The notes: generated from the letters alone by a model not told the origin. 64,000 nucleotides of DNA from Trichomonas vaginalis G3 (GCF_026262505.1 NC_067203.1:11036001-11100000); one strand, 5' to 3'. Shown: positions 8,651 to 20,646, counted from the first letter of the stretch. Made by a program: numbers and translations.

Positions 8651-11007
8651 TTTCTTAATTTCAAAAATGAGAAATCTTGTATTATTTGTTTAGCAATTAC
8701 ATTATTCAGATCATATTTTTTCCAAAAATGAATTCTTATCGCTGTTTTTGTCTAAAAACCTTCTATTTGTTTCATCTACGTTTATTTCATATTACATTTT
8801 TTTTCATTCATTTTAAAAATTCATTTTTTGTAATTAACTTGATTTCACATAATTTAGTTTACAAATATGATAGTGTGGCTTATGAGACTTATTTCTTTAT
8901 CTATTAAGTATAATAGTTATAGTATACATTTGATATCTTCACAATCATTCATCAATATCCCAATCGTGAGGACATGAACAAGAATAGGAATGATTTGCCA
9001 ATATCTCTTCCATGCACTCTGTTCATTATTTTAGTTTTTTGAAAAGTCAATTGTTTGCTTGGTATATCCAAACAAAGGTACATTCACGAAAAGTGACACC
9101 CCTCTTCTTTTTTCCTAGGGTTACTGATCGCTTTCTTTCTGCTCGCCATGCCAGAAATGAAAGAAATGATTGATGCAGAATAATTTATTACTCCAATTGG
9201 CAACTATCTTGTAATATACAATTAGTTGCATTGTCAGTTATTCTCCAGCATTATTCAATTTAAGTTCAACTTCTTTAATTTAAATCATATTGCAGCTATA
9301 CCCTCGCGTTGAGATACGAACAAGATTACACATACTAAAATCCCACATTAAAAATCGAAATTTTGCAACGACAGAATTCCTCGTAATTTTGGTTTTTTAC
9401 TTACCTTATGATACATATTCAAATGACTTGAATATAGAAAAAGTTACTAAGATTTGAGGAAATTTTTGCAATAAGAAATTAAAAATCGGTTTTATTATAT
9501 AAGTTACTTATGAATTAAAATTACCTCTATAATTAGTGTACAGTGCCTCACATAATCTTTGGATATTTCTGATTTCAAATTTATACATTTTGATTGGAAT
9601 ATTCATAACTCAAATCTAGATGATAGTTACTACATTTATGCGAATACAGTACGTATCCATTCATCTATTTACTTGTTGTTGTTGAAATAAAAACGTTATT
9701 ATTTTACTATCTTAAAATAAGAATTTTGTTATAGTATTAATATTTTCATCAACAATGATGACATTATATCAACTCTTAAATGACATTATATCAAATATGA
9801 TATCAAAATCAAAAATTAGGTGTTTTTTATGAGAAAAAACGTGTTAATTTGACGATTTGGCTAATTATACAATACTTTTATTTTCCAAATTTTTTTTGAA
9901 ATTAATTTTTTCGAGAGAAAAATCAAATTTTTGATTTTCATTTTTGAATTTTTTTTGGAATTTTGAATTGATCAATTAAGCAGAATGAGTTATGGGAATG
10001 CTTTATACATCTCACAATGTGATGAATTAAAGACGAATCTTAAAAAATTATTTAAAATCACAAATATCATCCTTATTCTCATTTGTTTCAAAAAAGATAG
10101 TACTAAGTATTGATAAACCATGATCTATCTTAGTAAAATACTTGAATAAAAAGTGTAAAAGTAGAGTTTTTATTCATTTTTATATTAGATTTAAACGAAA
10201 ACCTGTTTCATATTAATATCCTAGTCGAGAGATGAGATTTTATTCGTATTTGTTAGCATTCAGTAGACATTCTAATCTTGAATTTTAAATTTTACTTAAA
10301 ATTATTAATAAATGTGAGGTTTTGCTTCGATTTCTGATTAATTTGATTAAATTGTCTCGACATGCATCTTGAATAATATCGTTTCTTGAGGAACTCCAAG
10401 ATTTTCAAGAGACTTCTTGCGATTTTTGATAAATGATAAGAACTCTCATTTACGAAAAAAGGTTTATTGAATATAAAATATTTCTGTAATGACTCATTTT
10501 CATTATACTATTTTCAGTCAAATCCTCAAAAGTTAATATTCAAATCTCTTATTTAGCTGAGAAACTGGATACTACATAATGGATCATATTCATGTAAGCT
10601 GGAAATGGTATGGTTACATTCAAATGCTCCAATAATACTTCAATTTAGAATACAGAATATGAATATTGATTTTTACTTCTATTTGAAATTACATTTGATA
10701 TATAAATCATAATTTGATGATTAATTGATAAAAATTAGGGAAATTAAAATATAATTCACAAATCTTTTTATTATCTTAATAACTTTTCAAAATAAGATCA
10801 TATTATTCATATTTGGAGCCTACTGATTCTAAGTATCCTATTTATTTGAAAATCTATCGTTGGGAAGTCTCGTGCATGTACCTTTATCCAAACCTTAAAA
10901 TATTTTTAAAAGAATGTTAAATTTACAACACATGTAAAACACAAAACTGCGATATAAAAATAGTTTTTTCCGATAAAATTTTGTCACCTTTAAAAATTGA
11001 TAGCGAA
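8651..11007. other. Long AT-rich intergenic region
   Basis: About 2.4 kb without any credible gene. One frame after 8677 is Phe/Ile/Leu-rich and looks like chance translation of AT-rich DNA. I saw no RNA gene or ordered repeat. Confidence 0.55.
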
Positions 11008-12417
11008 ATGATTTTTAACTTTATCTTGATATGCTATAAATCTTCATACAATATCTATATAGCGCAAGATGCATATCTCTTCGAATCATTCGGTTTCAAT
11101 GCAAATGGTACATTTAACGTAACATTTAAAAATTTATATACTCCAAATCTATATTATACTCTTTTATCATCAAAAGAATTCCCAATAGAACTCCTATTAT
11201 TTGCATCAGCTTCTAAATTTTGTCATGAATCTCCTCCAATCCCAAAAATCCGCACATATGTTCCGATTTCATCAAATTTTACATTTTCTGGAGTAATTCC
11301 AGAGAAAAATACTTATACACCATTAGTTTATAATTGTAATAATAACGAAACATTTATAGATTTAGTTCAAACATTTCGCAATCCAAACTCTTACCTAGAC
11401 TCACGTTGGATCAGCGGTGATTGGTCTCAATTTTCATTGTTTGCCGTTGTTTTAATAGTGTTTTTCTTCTGGATTCTAAATTGGTTTTGCCATTTTAGGA
11501 CCAACGTCAAAATTCATTACTTTCTTACATCTACACTTGCATTAGGAATTGGATATCACTTATCCTTTTTCTTTGAACTCATAAAGCTTGAAAAAACAGA
11601 TGATGCGATATATCAAACGACAATACGACTTTTATTCAGCTTTTTCTACAATGCGTTAATGTATATTACATTACTACTATCCATCAAAGGTTGGTGTGTT
11701 TATAAAACGAAGCTAACCTTCAAAGACGTCTTTTCTGCTCTAATTTTCGTTTTAATTTACACGATTTGCAATTGTCTTCTTGCTTTAACAACACTTGGCA
11801 AAGCAGAAACAATTATACGTCTCGTCAGCATGTTTGCTATTATGCTGTATGTCCGAGAATTAGTGATTTCCATCACAAAAACGAACATTCATTTTATTGC
11901 TCATTTATATGTAATTTCCAATGCAGGAGTTACACCAACATCCACTCCCATATACGCCAAGTATAGAGTATATAAGCTCCTGAGACTTGCTGTCGCTTTC
12001 TGTTGCTTTAATATTTCAGTTCGATTGATTACATCTTTATTTAATAATCCTTTCCTATGGATTGACCAACTTATTTTTGATTTAATGCAGATAGCCATTG
12101 ACATCATTCTTTGTGTTACCTTTAAATTGAGCAAATCTGAGTCAAATGACCAGTATTTGATGTTATCTGATGATGAGTATGAGCATACTAAACCTGAAGA
12201 GCTGCAATTGACTGATATAAAGCAGATATCAATAAAGGAATTGATAAATAAGACAGGAATCGCATGGGAAAGAGGAATTAAATTACCTAATGCACCAATC
12301 ATCAAAGACACTGCGCAAAGATATGACACATCTAGATTACAAGCTGCAAAGATTATTAAACCAATAGATGAAACAGATGATTTTACTGAAAGTACAGAAT
12401 CTTTATCTAATTTATAA
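11008..12417 (+). CDS. Seven-transmembrane receptor-like protein (GPR180/TMEM145-like)
   Basis: 469 residues from ATG 11008; an in-frame TTG further up is not used. The N-terminus MIFNFILICYKSSYNIYIAQ looks like a signal peptide. An extracellular domain of about 130 residues follows, with several N-x-S/T sites. Seven hydrophobic helices then occur at about residues 146-168, 174-197, 210-235, 240-262, 270-292, 325-348 and 352-377. Helix 3 ends LLLSIKGW, like the LLLxxKGW signature of the GPR180/TMEM145 (intimal-thickness receptor) family, part of the wider GOST/GPCR-like group with an extracellular ligand domain. The cytosolic tail of about 90 residues is acidic. Membrane topology is clear; the family name is a reasoned guess. 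GTCACCTTT at 10983-10991 is an imperfect initiator. Confidence 0.6.
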   Translation: MIFNFILICYKSSYNIYIAQDAYLFESFGFNANGTFNVTFKNLYTPNLYYTLLSSKEFPIELLLFASASKFCHESPPIPKIRTYVPISSNFTFSGVIPEKNTYTPLVYNCNNNETFIDLVQTFRNPNSYLDSRWISGDWSQFSLFAVVLIVFFFWILNWFCHFRTNVKIHYFLTSTLALGIGYHLSFFFELIKLEKTDDAIYQTTIRLLFSFFYNALMYITLLLSIKGWCVYKTKLTFKDVFSALIFVLIYTICNCLLALTTLGKAETIIRLVSMFAIMLYVRELVISITKTNIHFIAHLYVISNAGVTPTSTPIYAKYRVYKLLRLAVAFCCFNISVRLITSLFNNPFLWIDQLIFDLMQIAIDIILCVTFKLSKSESNDQYLMLSDDEYEHTKPEELQLTDIKQISIKELINKTGIAWERGIKLPNAPIIKDTAQRYDTSRLQAAKIIKPIDETDDFTESTESLSNL

Positions 12418-12790
12418 TTTTATTATATATTTGTTTGTATATTTATCTAAACATGTATTTTTATTTAGAAAAAATAATGTATTTATGTTAGTTAATGAAA
12501 ATAAAAATCAAATTGATAATCCTATCGAAGTTTAACAATGAGTTTTTTGGAGAATCACGATTCAATTGATTACACTATGTCCAACATTCAAATATCCTTT
12601 CTCGAAAACTGACAGTTTTAATAAAGTAGATGAAAATATTTCAGCACCTAAAAGAAGATCAGTCCGTGAAACCGCAACATAGTCAAAAAAACTTATAAGT
12701 CAGATATTGGAGCTTACCAAGTCATCAATTAGATAAAAAAAGGAAATTTAATTATGAAATATACCCAGAAAGCTAATTTATTATTATGGC
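12418..12790. other. Convergent intergenic region
   Basis: AT-rich spacer between convergent 3' ends; no feature seen. Confidence 0.5.
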
Positions 12791-14494
12791 TTAGTAGAGT
12801 GGATCATATTCAGCTGATGGTTCGAAGAGCTGAGCCTTGAGCCAGTCCTTGAGGGATGTGCCCTTTGGTGGGACAGCTGTAGCGAGTACGTTGTCGATAA
12901 GGTACTTGGAAACATCGTAAGCGATACCGAATGAGTATTCACGGATCTTGTTGAGTGGTGGAAGAAGGTTGCCCTGGTCATGATCCTCCTTCTTAACAAG
13001 GGAAGCAAGAGATTCAGCGGCGATTTCGAAGACCTTTGGTGGGCAGTGGCGAGCCTGTGTTGTAACAAGAGCGTAACCAACAGCTGGGAAGATCCAGGAG
13101 TTGTTAGCCTGGGCAGTGATGATCTTTCTGCCGTTGACCTGTTCAGCTGGGAATGGTGAGCCTGTAGCGCAGAGGGCCTTGCCATTGGACCAAAGGTAAA
13201 CATCGTGTGGCGTAGCTTCAGCCTTTGGTGTTGGGTTGGAAAGTGGCATGATGACTGGGTGCTCAGCATTCTCTAATGTTGCCTGGACGATTTCCTTTGT
13301 GATAAGTCCTGGAACACCGGAAACACCAATGACGCATGTAGCCTTGAACTTCTTGACGGCCTCGAGGACTGAGCCGTAGTGTTCCATGTCGTGCATGTAT
13401 GGGATGTTGAAGTCATAAAGATCTGTACGGCCAGAATGGACCATACCCTTGTGATCGAACATGATGATGTTCTTGTAAGCCTGCTCCTTTGTGATGCCAC
13501 CGCGGGAAACAGCCATATCGACGATGAGGTTAGCAATACCTGTAGCAGCAGAGCCAGCGCCGATGAAGATGATCTTCTGGTTCTTGAGATCTGGAACACC
13601 TTCCATGTGTGTAGCTGAAGCAAGTGTAGCAGCAGCGACAGCAGCTGTGCCTTCGATATCATCGTTGAAGCAGTTGCAGCGCCATCTGAAGTGATCAAGA
13701 AGCTTGAAAGCAGCTTCCATTTCGAAATCTTCGAACTGGACAAGGCATGTCTCGCCGAAGACTTCCTTGACGGCAGCGACGAATTCCTCAACGAACTTGA
13801 GGTGCTCAGCGCCACGTACACGTGGATGGCGCCAGCCGTGGTAGAGTGGGTCGGCGAGGATTTCCTTGCGGTCTGTACCCATATCTAATTGGACTGGAAG
13901 TGTCTGATCTGGGTCAACTTGGCCGATAAGTGTGTAAAGCATAAGCTTACCGACTGGAATACCAAGGCCGGAAGCACCGAGATCACCGAGACCGAGAATA
14001 CGGCCAGCATCTGTAACGACAATGCAGCGGATGTCCTGGCGTGGGTAGTTGCGGAGGATGTCCTTGATCTTGCCAGAATCTTCTGGTGTGATGTAAATGC
14101 CACGGTATGACTGACGGTGTGTAGCCCACTTCTGGCAAGCTTCACCGACAGTTGGTGTGTAAAGAACTGGCATTGTCTCCTCTGGTGGGTGTGTGAAGAG
14201 GAATCTCCAGAAGGACTGTGAGTTCTTCTCACGCTCGTTAGCGAGGAAGATGTACTTGAGGAGTGGTGTTGGCATCAACTCGAATTGGCGGCGGATACGA
14301 GCAGCCTGTTCATCCTTTGTGAAGACCTTGTATGGGAGAAGGCCGCGGAGGTTGAGGCGGTCACGTTCTTCCTTTGTGAAAGCTGATCCCTTAGAAAGAT
14401 CACCATCTTGAAGAAGTGTCATACCTGTCTTGAGGGTTGGGCGAACATTGCGTGAAAGTTCACGTGCTGGGAAGTTGACTGAAGATGTAAGCAT
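12791..14494 (-). CDS. Hydrogenosomal malic enzyme
   Basis: 567 residues, oxidative decarboxylation of malate to pyruvate and CO2 with reduction of NAD(P). Key residues fall at the same numbers as in human ME2: Tyr112 in YTPTVGEAC, Lys183 in GIPVGKL, metal ligands Glu255 and Asp256 in FEDFE, Asp279 in NDD. The dinucleotide-binding motif GAGSAATG is at about 312-319. The N-terminus MLTSSVNFPARELSRN fits the short, Ser/Arg-bearing presequences that target proteins to hydrogenosomes in trichomonads. There the enzyme feeds pyruvate to PFO and reducing power to hydrogen production. The gene is far GC-richer and more codon-biased than its neighbours, as expected for very high expression. An initiator lies 13 bases before the ATG. 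Cofactor preference (NAD or NADP) is not decided here. Confidence 0.95.
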   Translation of the reverse strand: MLTSSVNFPARELSRNVRPTLKTGMTLLQDGDLSKGSAFTKEERDRLNLRGLLPYKVFTKDEQAARIRRQFELMPTPLLKYIFLANEREKNSQSFWRFLFTHPPEETMPVLYTPTVGEACQKWATHRQSYRGIYITPEDSGKIKDILRNYPRQDIRCIVVTDAGRILGLGDLGASGLGIPVGKLMLYTLIGQVDPDQTLPVQLDMGTDRKEILADPLYHGWRHPRVRGAEHLKFVEEFVAAVKEVFGETCLVQFEDFEMEAAFKLLDHFRWRCNCFNDDIEGTAAVAAATLASATHMEGVPDLKNQKIIFIGAGSAATGIANLIVDMAVSRGGITKEQAYKNIIMFDHKGMVHSGRTDLYDFNIPYMHDMEHYGSVLEAVKKFKATCVIGVSGVPGLITKEIVQATLENAEHPVIMPLSNPTPKAEATPHDVYLWSNGKALCATGSPFPAEQVNGRKIITAQANNSWIFPAVGYALVTTQARHCPPKVFEIAAESLASLVKKEDHDQGNLLPPLNKIREYSFGIAYDVSKYLIDNVLATAVPPKGTSLKDWLKAQLFEPSAEYDPLY

Positions 14495-14500
14495 CCTAAA

Positions 14501-14510
14501 TCAAAAATGA
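14501..14510 (-). promoter_or_regulatory. Trichomonad initiator of the malic enzyme gene
   Basis: Minus strand TCATTTTTGA, with start A at 14508, giving a 13-base leader. This is the best-placed initiator in the window and supports the chosen ATG. Confidence 0.7.
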
Positions 14511-15857
14511 AGAGATTTCACATCACCTACCGAGCTGTCGTCTTCAGCCATTTCTCTCTCAAATTTTGAATTAAGTTCAATCATTCTGAAAAATATCGTC
14601 AGCGTCCTTCAAATTTGCATAACACTTCACCTCACAGAGAAATTCTCGTAATAAAGAATATGCAAATAGTTTGTATATTAATTTTTTCCAATAAAATTAT
14701 GACCCATTAAATTGGATCTCAAAATTGAAAAAAACAAAACCGATCAGGTATTTGACCAAACATAATTTTAGTCAATAGTACTATGATAAAAGTCAAAATG
14801 CATTCATTTGGAATAAATTTTGTTCGCTATCTGAAGAAAAAAGATAATAGATTATCCTGAGAGTACCTTAGGTCAGTGCATCAATGAAAAAACCTTGAAT
14901 AAATATCGAATTACAAGCCAAATTTTTAGTTATGGCAAGATTTCAAGAAAACTATATAAACTATATTTTTAATTTAAGATTTTCATACTTAGTCAATGAG
15001 AAAACAAGCTGGAAAACAAAGTACTGATTATCAATTAGTTAGATTATTTGGAGAAAAATATAAGTATCAGTAATATACGGTTTATTTCCGAGCAAAAATT
15101 CTTCGGAACACAAGTTTATCATAGGGTATTTTGTGTAACAATGATGATTAAGTGTTTGCACTGAAAATTAAGGTTTTTCTTCTCGTGAAAAATATAGAAT
15201 CAACTGATATTCGTAAATTACATGAAGTAATTGGTAAATCTGGTTTGTTTTTTGTATGTCTTAATTGTGTATGTTATTATTGTTTGATAAGACTATTGAA
15301 AATCAATGATAATATGGATCGATATAAATGTGCGTAAAAAATGTGCCAGTTCCACTTGAAATTCGGCTGGAAACCTGACTCACCCTTAATCGAATAGTAT
15401 CTGATGGTTCCAAATTTCCAAAAAAAAATTCAAATTTATGAAAATGAAGTTAAATCCCTCATTTTTATATCTGATTTTTATTTTTTCAATTTTTTTTTGG
15501 AACTTTCATTATAAAATTCGCTTCAAATAGATAATAATCAAATTATTTCATGATAATAAATATATAAAACTTATTTGTATTACATAAATTTTCTATTTCC
15601 TCTATATTTTTATTACATTTTTTAATTATTAAATTTCAAATTTTAATAATTTCTTCAAAGAAAGATTATGAACACTAAAATATCTAAGTCTCATAATTGT
15701 TAATTCAATTTCTATTAAGATAGGTTTCATTTATAAACAATTTTTCCCAGAATCGATTTTCTTTAGATATAGCTCAAAAATGTAATATAATAACATCTCT
15801 TGGGTTTGAACATCCAGTTTTTACACTAAAATTATATTGTTTCAATTTAGATTTTTC
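14511..15857. other. Divergent intergenic region
   Basis: About 1.35 kb between malic enzyme and BBS7. A TTG-started Val/Leu/Cys-rich frame near 15,152-15,337 shows no sign of being real. No ordered repeat or RNA gene noticed. Confidence 0.5.
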
Positions 15858-17915
15858 ATGGAGATTTCGTTATCTTATTATCCGATTCTTCATACATCTC
15901 CAATCAACAGAAATGGCCTTTGTGTTTTCAAACTTGCAGGTCATGTCACACAGAAATTCGCGTTTATTGGGTCAGATGGCGTTTTAAAATATTATAGGTT
16001 CGATAAAAATATATTAAGTCAAAGATATGAATCAAATATACTTTCAAATAGTAACGAGTGCGTAATCGCAAGTGATGATAATGTAATTGTTTCACAAATG
16101 AAAGGAATTTCAAGATATAATCGAAAAGGAGCTCACGTAAAGACATATAAAATACCATTTGACAATCACATAACATCAATGATTGAGCAAGGATCATATA
16201 TTCATGTCGCTTCAGGTACAATGAGTTATACAGTTGGAGTACAAGAGTCTGCAATCGCTTATGACTCACCAATTATTGGATTTGCTGTTGTAAACAATGT
16301 ACCTTATGCAGGAATTGCATCAGGCAATGTTTATTCCTTTGTTCCAGGCCAATCACAATTAGTTCAGACGCTTCCAGGATCATTGACAATGATTTCATCG
16401 GTACATCATACGAAAACAGATTCCTACCTTGCTGTAGGATGCTCTGATAAGAAATTACGCTTTTACAACAAATTAGATAAAGAAGTTTCTTCAGTAGAGC
16501 TACAATCACCAGCTACAGCCATGAGTGAGTTCGATATTGATAAAGATGGATATCCAGAGCTATTTGTTGCAATGGAAAATGGAAATGTATGCTTAATTTC
16601 ACTTGCTTTAATAGAATCTCCAAGAGTCCTTTCATCAATCTCAATTGGCTTCTCAGCAACAAACATAGAGGCCGGATACATATATTCCGCTAACTTAGTT
16701 TCAGCAGTTGTCACTTCTCAATCCGGACATATCGGAATTGTTTCTGCAGAACCACGTAGAGATCGCTCTCTGCTCACATCAATTGCTCCAAAGGTTACAG
16801 AACAAGAATTGGATCAATTAAGACGCGAAATTTCAGCTCTTGAAAATATATCCAAAAACAGTTCTTATCAGCGCTCAATAGTTCCAGTACAGACAAAAAT
16901 GGAGCTCAGAGGCGACATTTATTCCCAAAGTTTCGTGATGATCGTTGAATCCGAAAAACCAATATCTCGAGTCTCAATTGGCGCCAATCTTCCAATCACA
17001 GTTAAATCGAGGAATGACTGCCAAACAACAATATTCACTGCCAAGCGCAAAGCTCCCAACAGTTCCGCTGTAATTGTTCCTGTTGATCCAAATGCGACCA
17101 GAATTACCTTCGATATCTCATATGAAACAGGCCAAGGCGGTGAACTCCAAGCTTTCGTCAACTACGCTGGCAGCGCAACAGTTTTTTCGAAGGAATACCA
17201 ACTTCGACCATTTGGACTTCTCAAAAAGTTGCCAACAAATCCACTCGAAACAATCAAAGACGATTCATTGGCTGTTGTCGATCTTGTTGCTGCTGATGGT
17301 GCATCATCCGTCTTCCACTCCATTGTCGCCAATTGCTTCCCCATTCCTCTTGAAGAAGACGTCACAGCTTCGTTCTCAATGGGCGTTGTTGGAGCTCCTT
17401 TGTCTGTTACTTTGAACGGGGACAAACTCACAGCGAGAAGTCTGTTTTTGCCTCTAGTTATACAGATAAGGAGCTATATACTCGGCGCAATGAACAGCCA
17501 GAAGCAATCTGTGACGTTCGAGACACATTTGGGACCAAATTGCGTCAACGAGTTCTTCAATTACATCGAGAAGAGATTTTTCGAAGTAAACAAAGCAGCA
17601 AGCGATCACATGAAACTTACTGCACTCAAGGAAGTAAGGAACTCAACAATGGCATCAACATCTATCCAGGCAAACGAAGAAACAGCAAGATTGATGGCAG
17701 AATCACAGGAAATTGAGAAAAAATACGAAGAATGTTCTGCGGAATATTTCTCATACATAGATGTAATTCATCAGTTTTACATCGAAATGTGGAAAATAGA
17801 GAATATCAACTCGGCTAACTGCATCGAAGAGCTGGATGCTGTCACAAAAGAAGCTATTGACGGAAACTCATTGACATCGCTCATTAATTTCATGAAAGCT
17901 TCTCCTCCAAAATGA
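15858..17915 (+). CDS. BBS7: BBS7, BBSome subunit
   Basis: 685 residues from ATG 15858 (human BBS7 has 715). The N-terminal half is a WD-like beta-propeller; the stretch with SRYNRKGAHVKTYKIPFDNH corresponds to GFTKRGKQFLSFETNL of animal BBS7, and FDIDKDGYPELFVAMENG is a typical blade repeat. A coiled coil lies near residues 320-345, followed by the gamma-adaptin-ear-like and platform region (GELQAFVNYAG corresponds to GTLQAYV; YQLRPFGL to YHIKPLSL), and a helical C-terminal hairpin. BBS7 sits with BBS1, 2, 4, 5, 8, 9 and 18 in the coat that moves membrane proteins in and out of cilia. Trichomonads keep flagella, so retention makes sense. No exact initiator near the ATG. The gene is whole. 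Confidence 0.82.
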   Translation: MEISLSYYPILHTSPINRNGLCVFKLAGHVTQKFAFIGSDGVLKYYRFDKNILSQRYESNILSNSNECVIASDDNVIVSQMKGISRYNRKGAHVKTYKIPFDNHITSMIEQGSYIHVASGTMSYTVGVQESAIAYDSPIIGFAVVNNVPYAGIASGNVYSFVPGQSQLVQTLPGSLTMISSVHHTKTDSYLAVGCSDKKLRFYNKLDKEVSSVELQSPATAMSEFDIDKDGYPELFVAMENGNVCLISLALIESPRVLSSISIGFSATNIEAGYIYSANLVSAVVTSQSGHIGIVSAEPRRDRSLLTSIAPKVTEQELDQLRREISALENISKNSSYQRSIVPVQTKMELRGDIYSQSFVMIVESEKPISRVSIGANLPITVKSRNDCQTTIFTAKRKAPNSSAVIVPVDPNATRITFDISYETGQGGELQAFVNYAGSATVFSKEYQLRPFGLLKKLPTNPLETIKDDSLAVVDLVAADGASSVFHSIVANCFPIPLEEDVTASFSMGVVGAPLSVTLNGDKLTARSLFLPLVIQIRSYILGAMNSQKQSVTFETHLGPNCVNEFFNYIEKRFFEVNKAASDHMKLTALKEVRNSTMASTSIQANEETARLMAESQEIEKKYEECSAEYFSYIDVIHQFYIEMWKIENINSANCIEELDAVTKEAIDGNSLTSLINFMKASPPK

Positions 17916-18459
17916 AATTAATATAATCTTTTTCTTTATTGTTAAAAATTATAAAATATTTTTTGTTTATTTTCAATAAAAAATCATTATTTACCCTAAA
18001 AGCTATCAACACAAGGCCCCATGTGAATTAATTTTTTGCACCCTATGAAAAACCCCAATTATTTCACACAACATTGATTTTTTCATATTTATGATGAATG
18101 AATGCAATATTAAAGATTGCAAAAAATATAAAAATCTTGAATCATTTTTAGTTTATTTAGGTCAAATTAATGATATTAGCAAATGATATTTGTTCGGAAA
18201 TGATCTACATTCCATATCTTTGTGAATATTTCCTATCAATTGGTTCAAATATCAATGAAAAAGATATCCGTGGATGAACCATTCCTCTTAATGCAAAATT
18301 AAATTTTTTTTAGCGTCAATTATAGACTAGCACAAGATTAGTACTCATTGAGTACATTATCATATGAGTATGTAATGAATAAGAATATTATATAATATTT
18401 ATTGGGGGGCGAACACACTTTTTTTCCAAGAACACACCTTTTTCCCGTACCTATATAAT
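17916..18459. other. Intergenic region up to the transposon
   Basis: AT-rich spacer. No gene or clear repeat before the transposon edge at 18,460. Confidence 0.5.
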
Positions 18460-18489
18460 AGGCAAAATCGCAACCGAATTTTTAAATCT
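18460..18489 (+). repeat. Left terminal inverted repeat of the 5.3-kb transposon
   Basis: AGGCAAAATCGCAACCGAAT followed by TTTTAAATCT; exact reverse complement of 23763-23792. The next 190 bases hold about eight TCGCGA-centred short palindromes. Confidence 0.8.
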
Positions 18490-20274
18490 AGATTTTGATG
18501 ATAAATTGTGATTTTTAGCTTAAATCGCGATTTTTTAAAAATCGCGAACAGAATTTTTTCGCGATTTATTAATAAATCGCGATTTGAACGATAAATTTCG
18601 ATTTTTTTAAAAAATCGCGATTCGGGAAAAAATTGCGACTTTTTGAAAAATCGCGAACTTTCAAAAAAATCACGTCCTTAATTTTGGTCTTTTTCGGAGT
18701 GATAAGTCGTCCTTTAAGTAATATTTTTTTTTCTCGAATTGCTAATTGAAAAATTAAATTCGAGAAAAGAGATTACAATAGTATTGTATGGACTATAATC
18801 CTACTACTATAACACTTTTTTTGTGAAAATCACACTTTTTTAAAAAAAGGTATCAAATTGAAAAAAATTATTCTTATATTTACTTATACTGTAGGGCACA
18901 TTCATTGGTTATGAAAATCACATAGTATGAATACTCAATCCCAAATATCTTAAAAAAATATTCTAAAATATTAGACTCGATTTTAGCAATTGTATTCTAA
19001 TCATAATATAATGCCCGAGTATATTATATAAATAGAACAAATATTAGTAAATTCAATTTTTTTTTTCAGATCGCAAATTATCTAATACAAATATTCATAA
19101 AAATCACATACAGTATATTTGCATTCAATGTCAAATATAATAGCTATCTAATACTTTCGAAAAATTGAGCTTTTGAATATTTTATAAAATTTCTGGTCCA
19201 AAAATTGTGCTTTCACAATATTTTGATGATATCTATAATAATTAGACTACAAATATAAATTGTATAATAAAAAATCAAAATTTGCTTTTGATATCTCAAA
19301 TCTCGATATGAGATATTCAATGTCAAATCAAAGTATTCATAATTAACAGATTTGTATCGTGAATGCTTTCGTTTTGCTTAATACACAATTATGCATGACA
19401 AGTGTGTGTGGCTACACAATTCTTTCCGTCCGAAGCGGAGAATTGTGAAGTTTACACCGCATTTCACGGATAATATAATGGAAAAACGATTTTCATGGAA
19501 TACTATTTTTATTAATAGCTTAATAAATGAGCGAGTCTGATAGATATATGTTACGCAAGATATATCCATAGAGAAGTGTTTAAGTATAAAACAATGCGTT
19601 ATACGTTATATGTAGGATATAGATGGTTTTTCTCCATTGAGAATTTTGTCATGTGAAAAATCTCTTTTTTAGCTATGATAAAAATACTTTTTATATACTA
19701 TTATATCTCAGTTGATATTGATTCAACATTCTTATTTCACATGATAATATAATAGTATATGTAGCGAGGTATTATATTCTCTTGTGATTTCGATCTATTA
19801 ATGCTCACACAAAAAATTCGCTACATCAAAATTTCCTCGGAAAATTTCACTTTTGCTGCTTTGATTCAACTTTGATGTCCAATGAATACTCAATAAAACT
19901 CGAAACTCTGATCATGGAGATCTATCATCACATATATAATTATATTGCTTAAATATGTGTATAAATTGTATTTTGGATTTTTCGGATTAAAAAAGGTTAA
20001 AAGTGTCATATTGATATAATTCACATTTTTGATTTCGTTACTTAGAAATGAGAATTGGTCAATAATTTATTATCCATTTGTAATTATAAAGTGTTTTAAT
20101 GTATTGTGAGTTCATTTAATTAGGTTTAACTATAATATAAAAATAAATAATCACAATAATAAGTATTTAATTAAAAATGAGTATATTCAGAGATAATGCA
20201 GGTTCTTTTAGTTATTATTTAGGAGGTTTTATTTAGTTAACAACAAATTAAAATAAATATATTAAGGAATGCGT
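18490..20274. other. Non-coding interior of the 5.3-kb transposon
   Basis: Subterminal TCGCGA-type palindromes up to about 18,680, then AT-rich sequence with no convincing gene. The only longer frame (near 19,378-19,569, minus) has no supporting feature. Confidence 0.5.
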
Positions 20275-20546
20275 ATCAACAATTTTAACATTAATGGAGG
20301 TAGATCAACAATATTAATAATGGGAGTGGGTCAATAATTCAAATACTGGAAATGGCTTAACAATGTTTATTATGGATATGGTTCAACAATGTTTATTATG
20401 GAGCTGGATCAACAATGCAATTAATGGAGGTAAATTAACAACGTCAATAATAGTAGTGGATAAGCAACTCAAATACTGGAAATGAATCAACAATGTTAGT
20501 GATGGAAGTGGATCAACAATGTAATTATTGGAAGTGTATCAATGTT
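20275..20546 (+). repeat. 26-bp minisatellite, about ten degenerate copies
   Basis: Units begin ATCAACAATG and end GGAAGTGG or GGAGGTAA. Five successive units near the right side are exactly 26 bp; the first ones vary from 25 to 29 bp. It lies downstream of the transposase gene within the transposon. Confidence 0.75.
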
Positions 20547-20646
20547 AGTAATGATTGTCAAAATTCGTTTGAAATGTATTAACAAATAAGATGTCAAACC
20601 GCAAACCGTTGTCACATTTCAAACAAATTTTGACAATCATTACTAA
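20545..20646. repeat. 33-bp inverted repeat with a 36-base spacer
   Basis: Arms 20545-20577 and 20614-20646 are reverse complements with one mismatch. The spacer contains ATGTCAAACCGCAAACCG, which recurs at 20731-20748, again followed by GTCAC and TTTCAA. The second copy suggests a duplicated half of the same structure. Confidence 0.75.

Noticed and set aside
12784-13888. Frames overlapping malic enzyme on both strands
   Set aside because: Caused by the strong codon bias of the malic enzyme gene.
14507-14587. Short minus-strand frame upstream of malic enzyme (MIELNSKFEREMAEDD), considered as a first exon
   Set aside because: No trichomonad splice signals (GTAYGT, ACTAACACACAG) are present, and the initiator lies after it.
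15152-15337. Val/Leu/Cys-rich frame before BBS7
   Set aside because: Starts only with TTG, no domain, no initiator.
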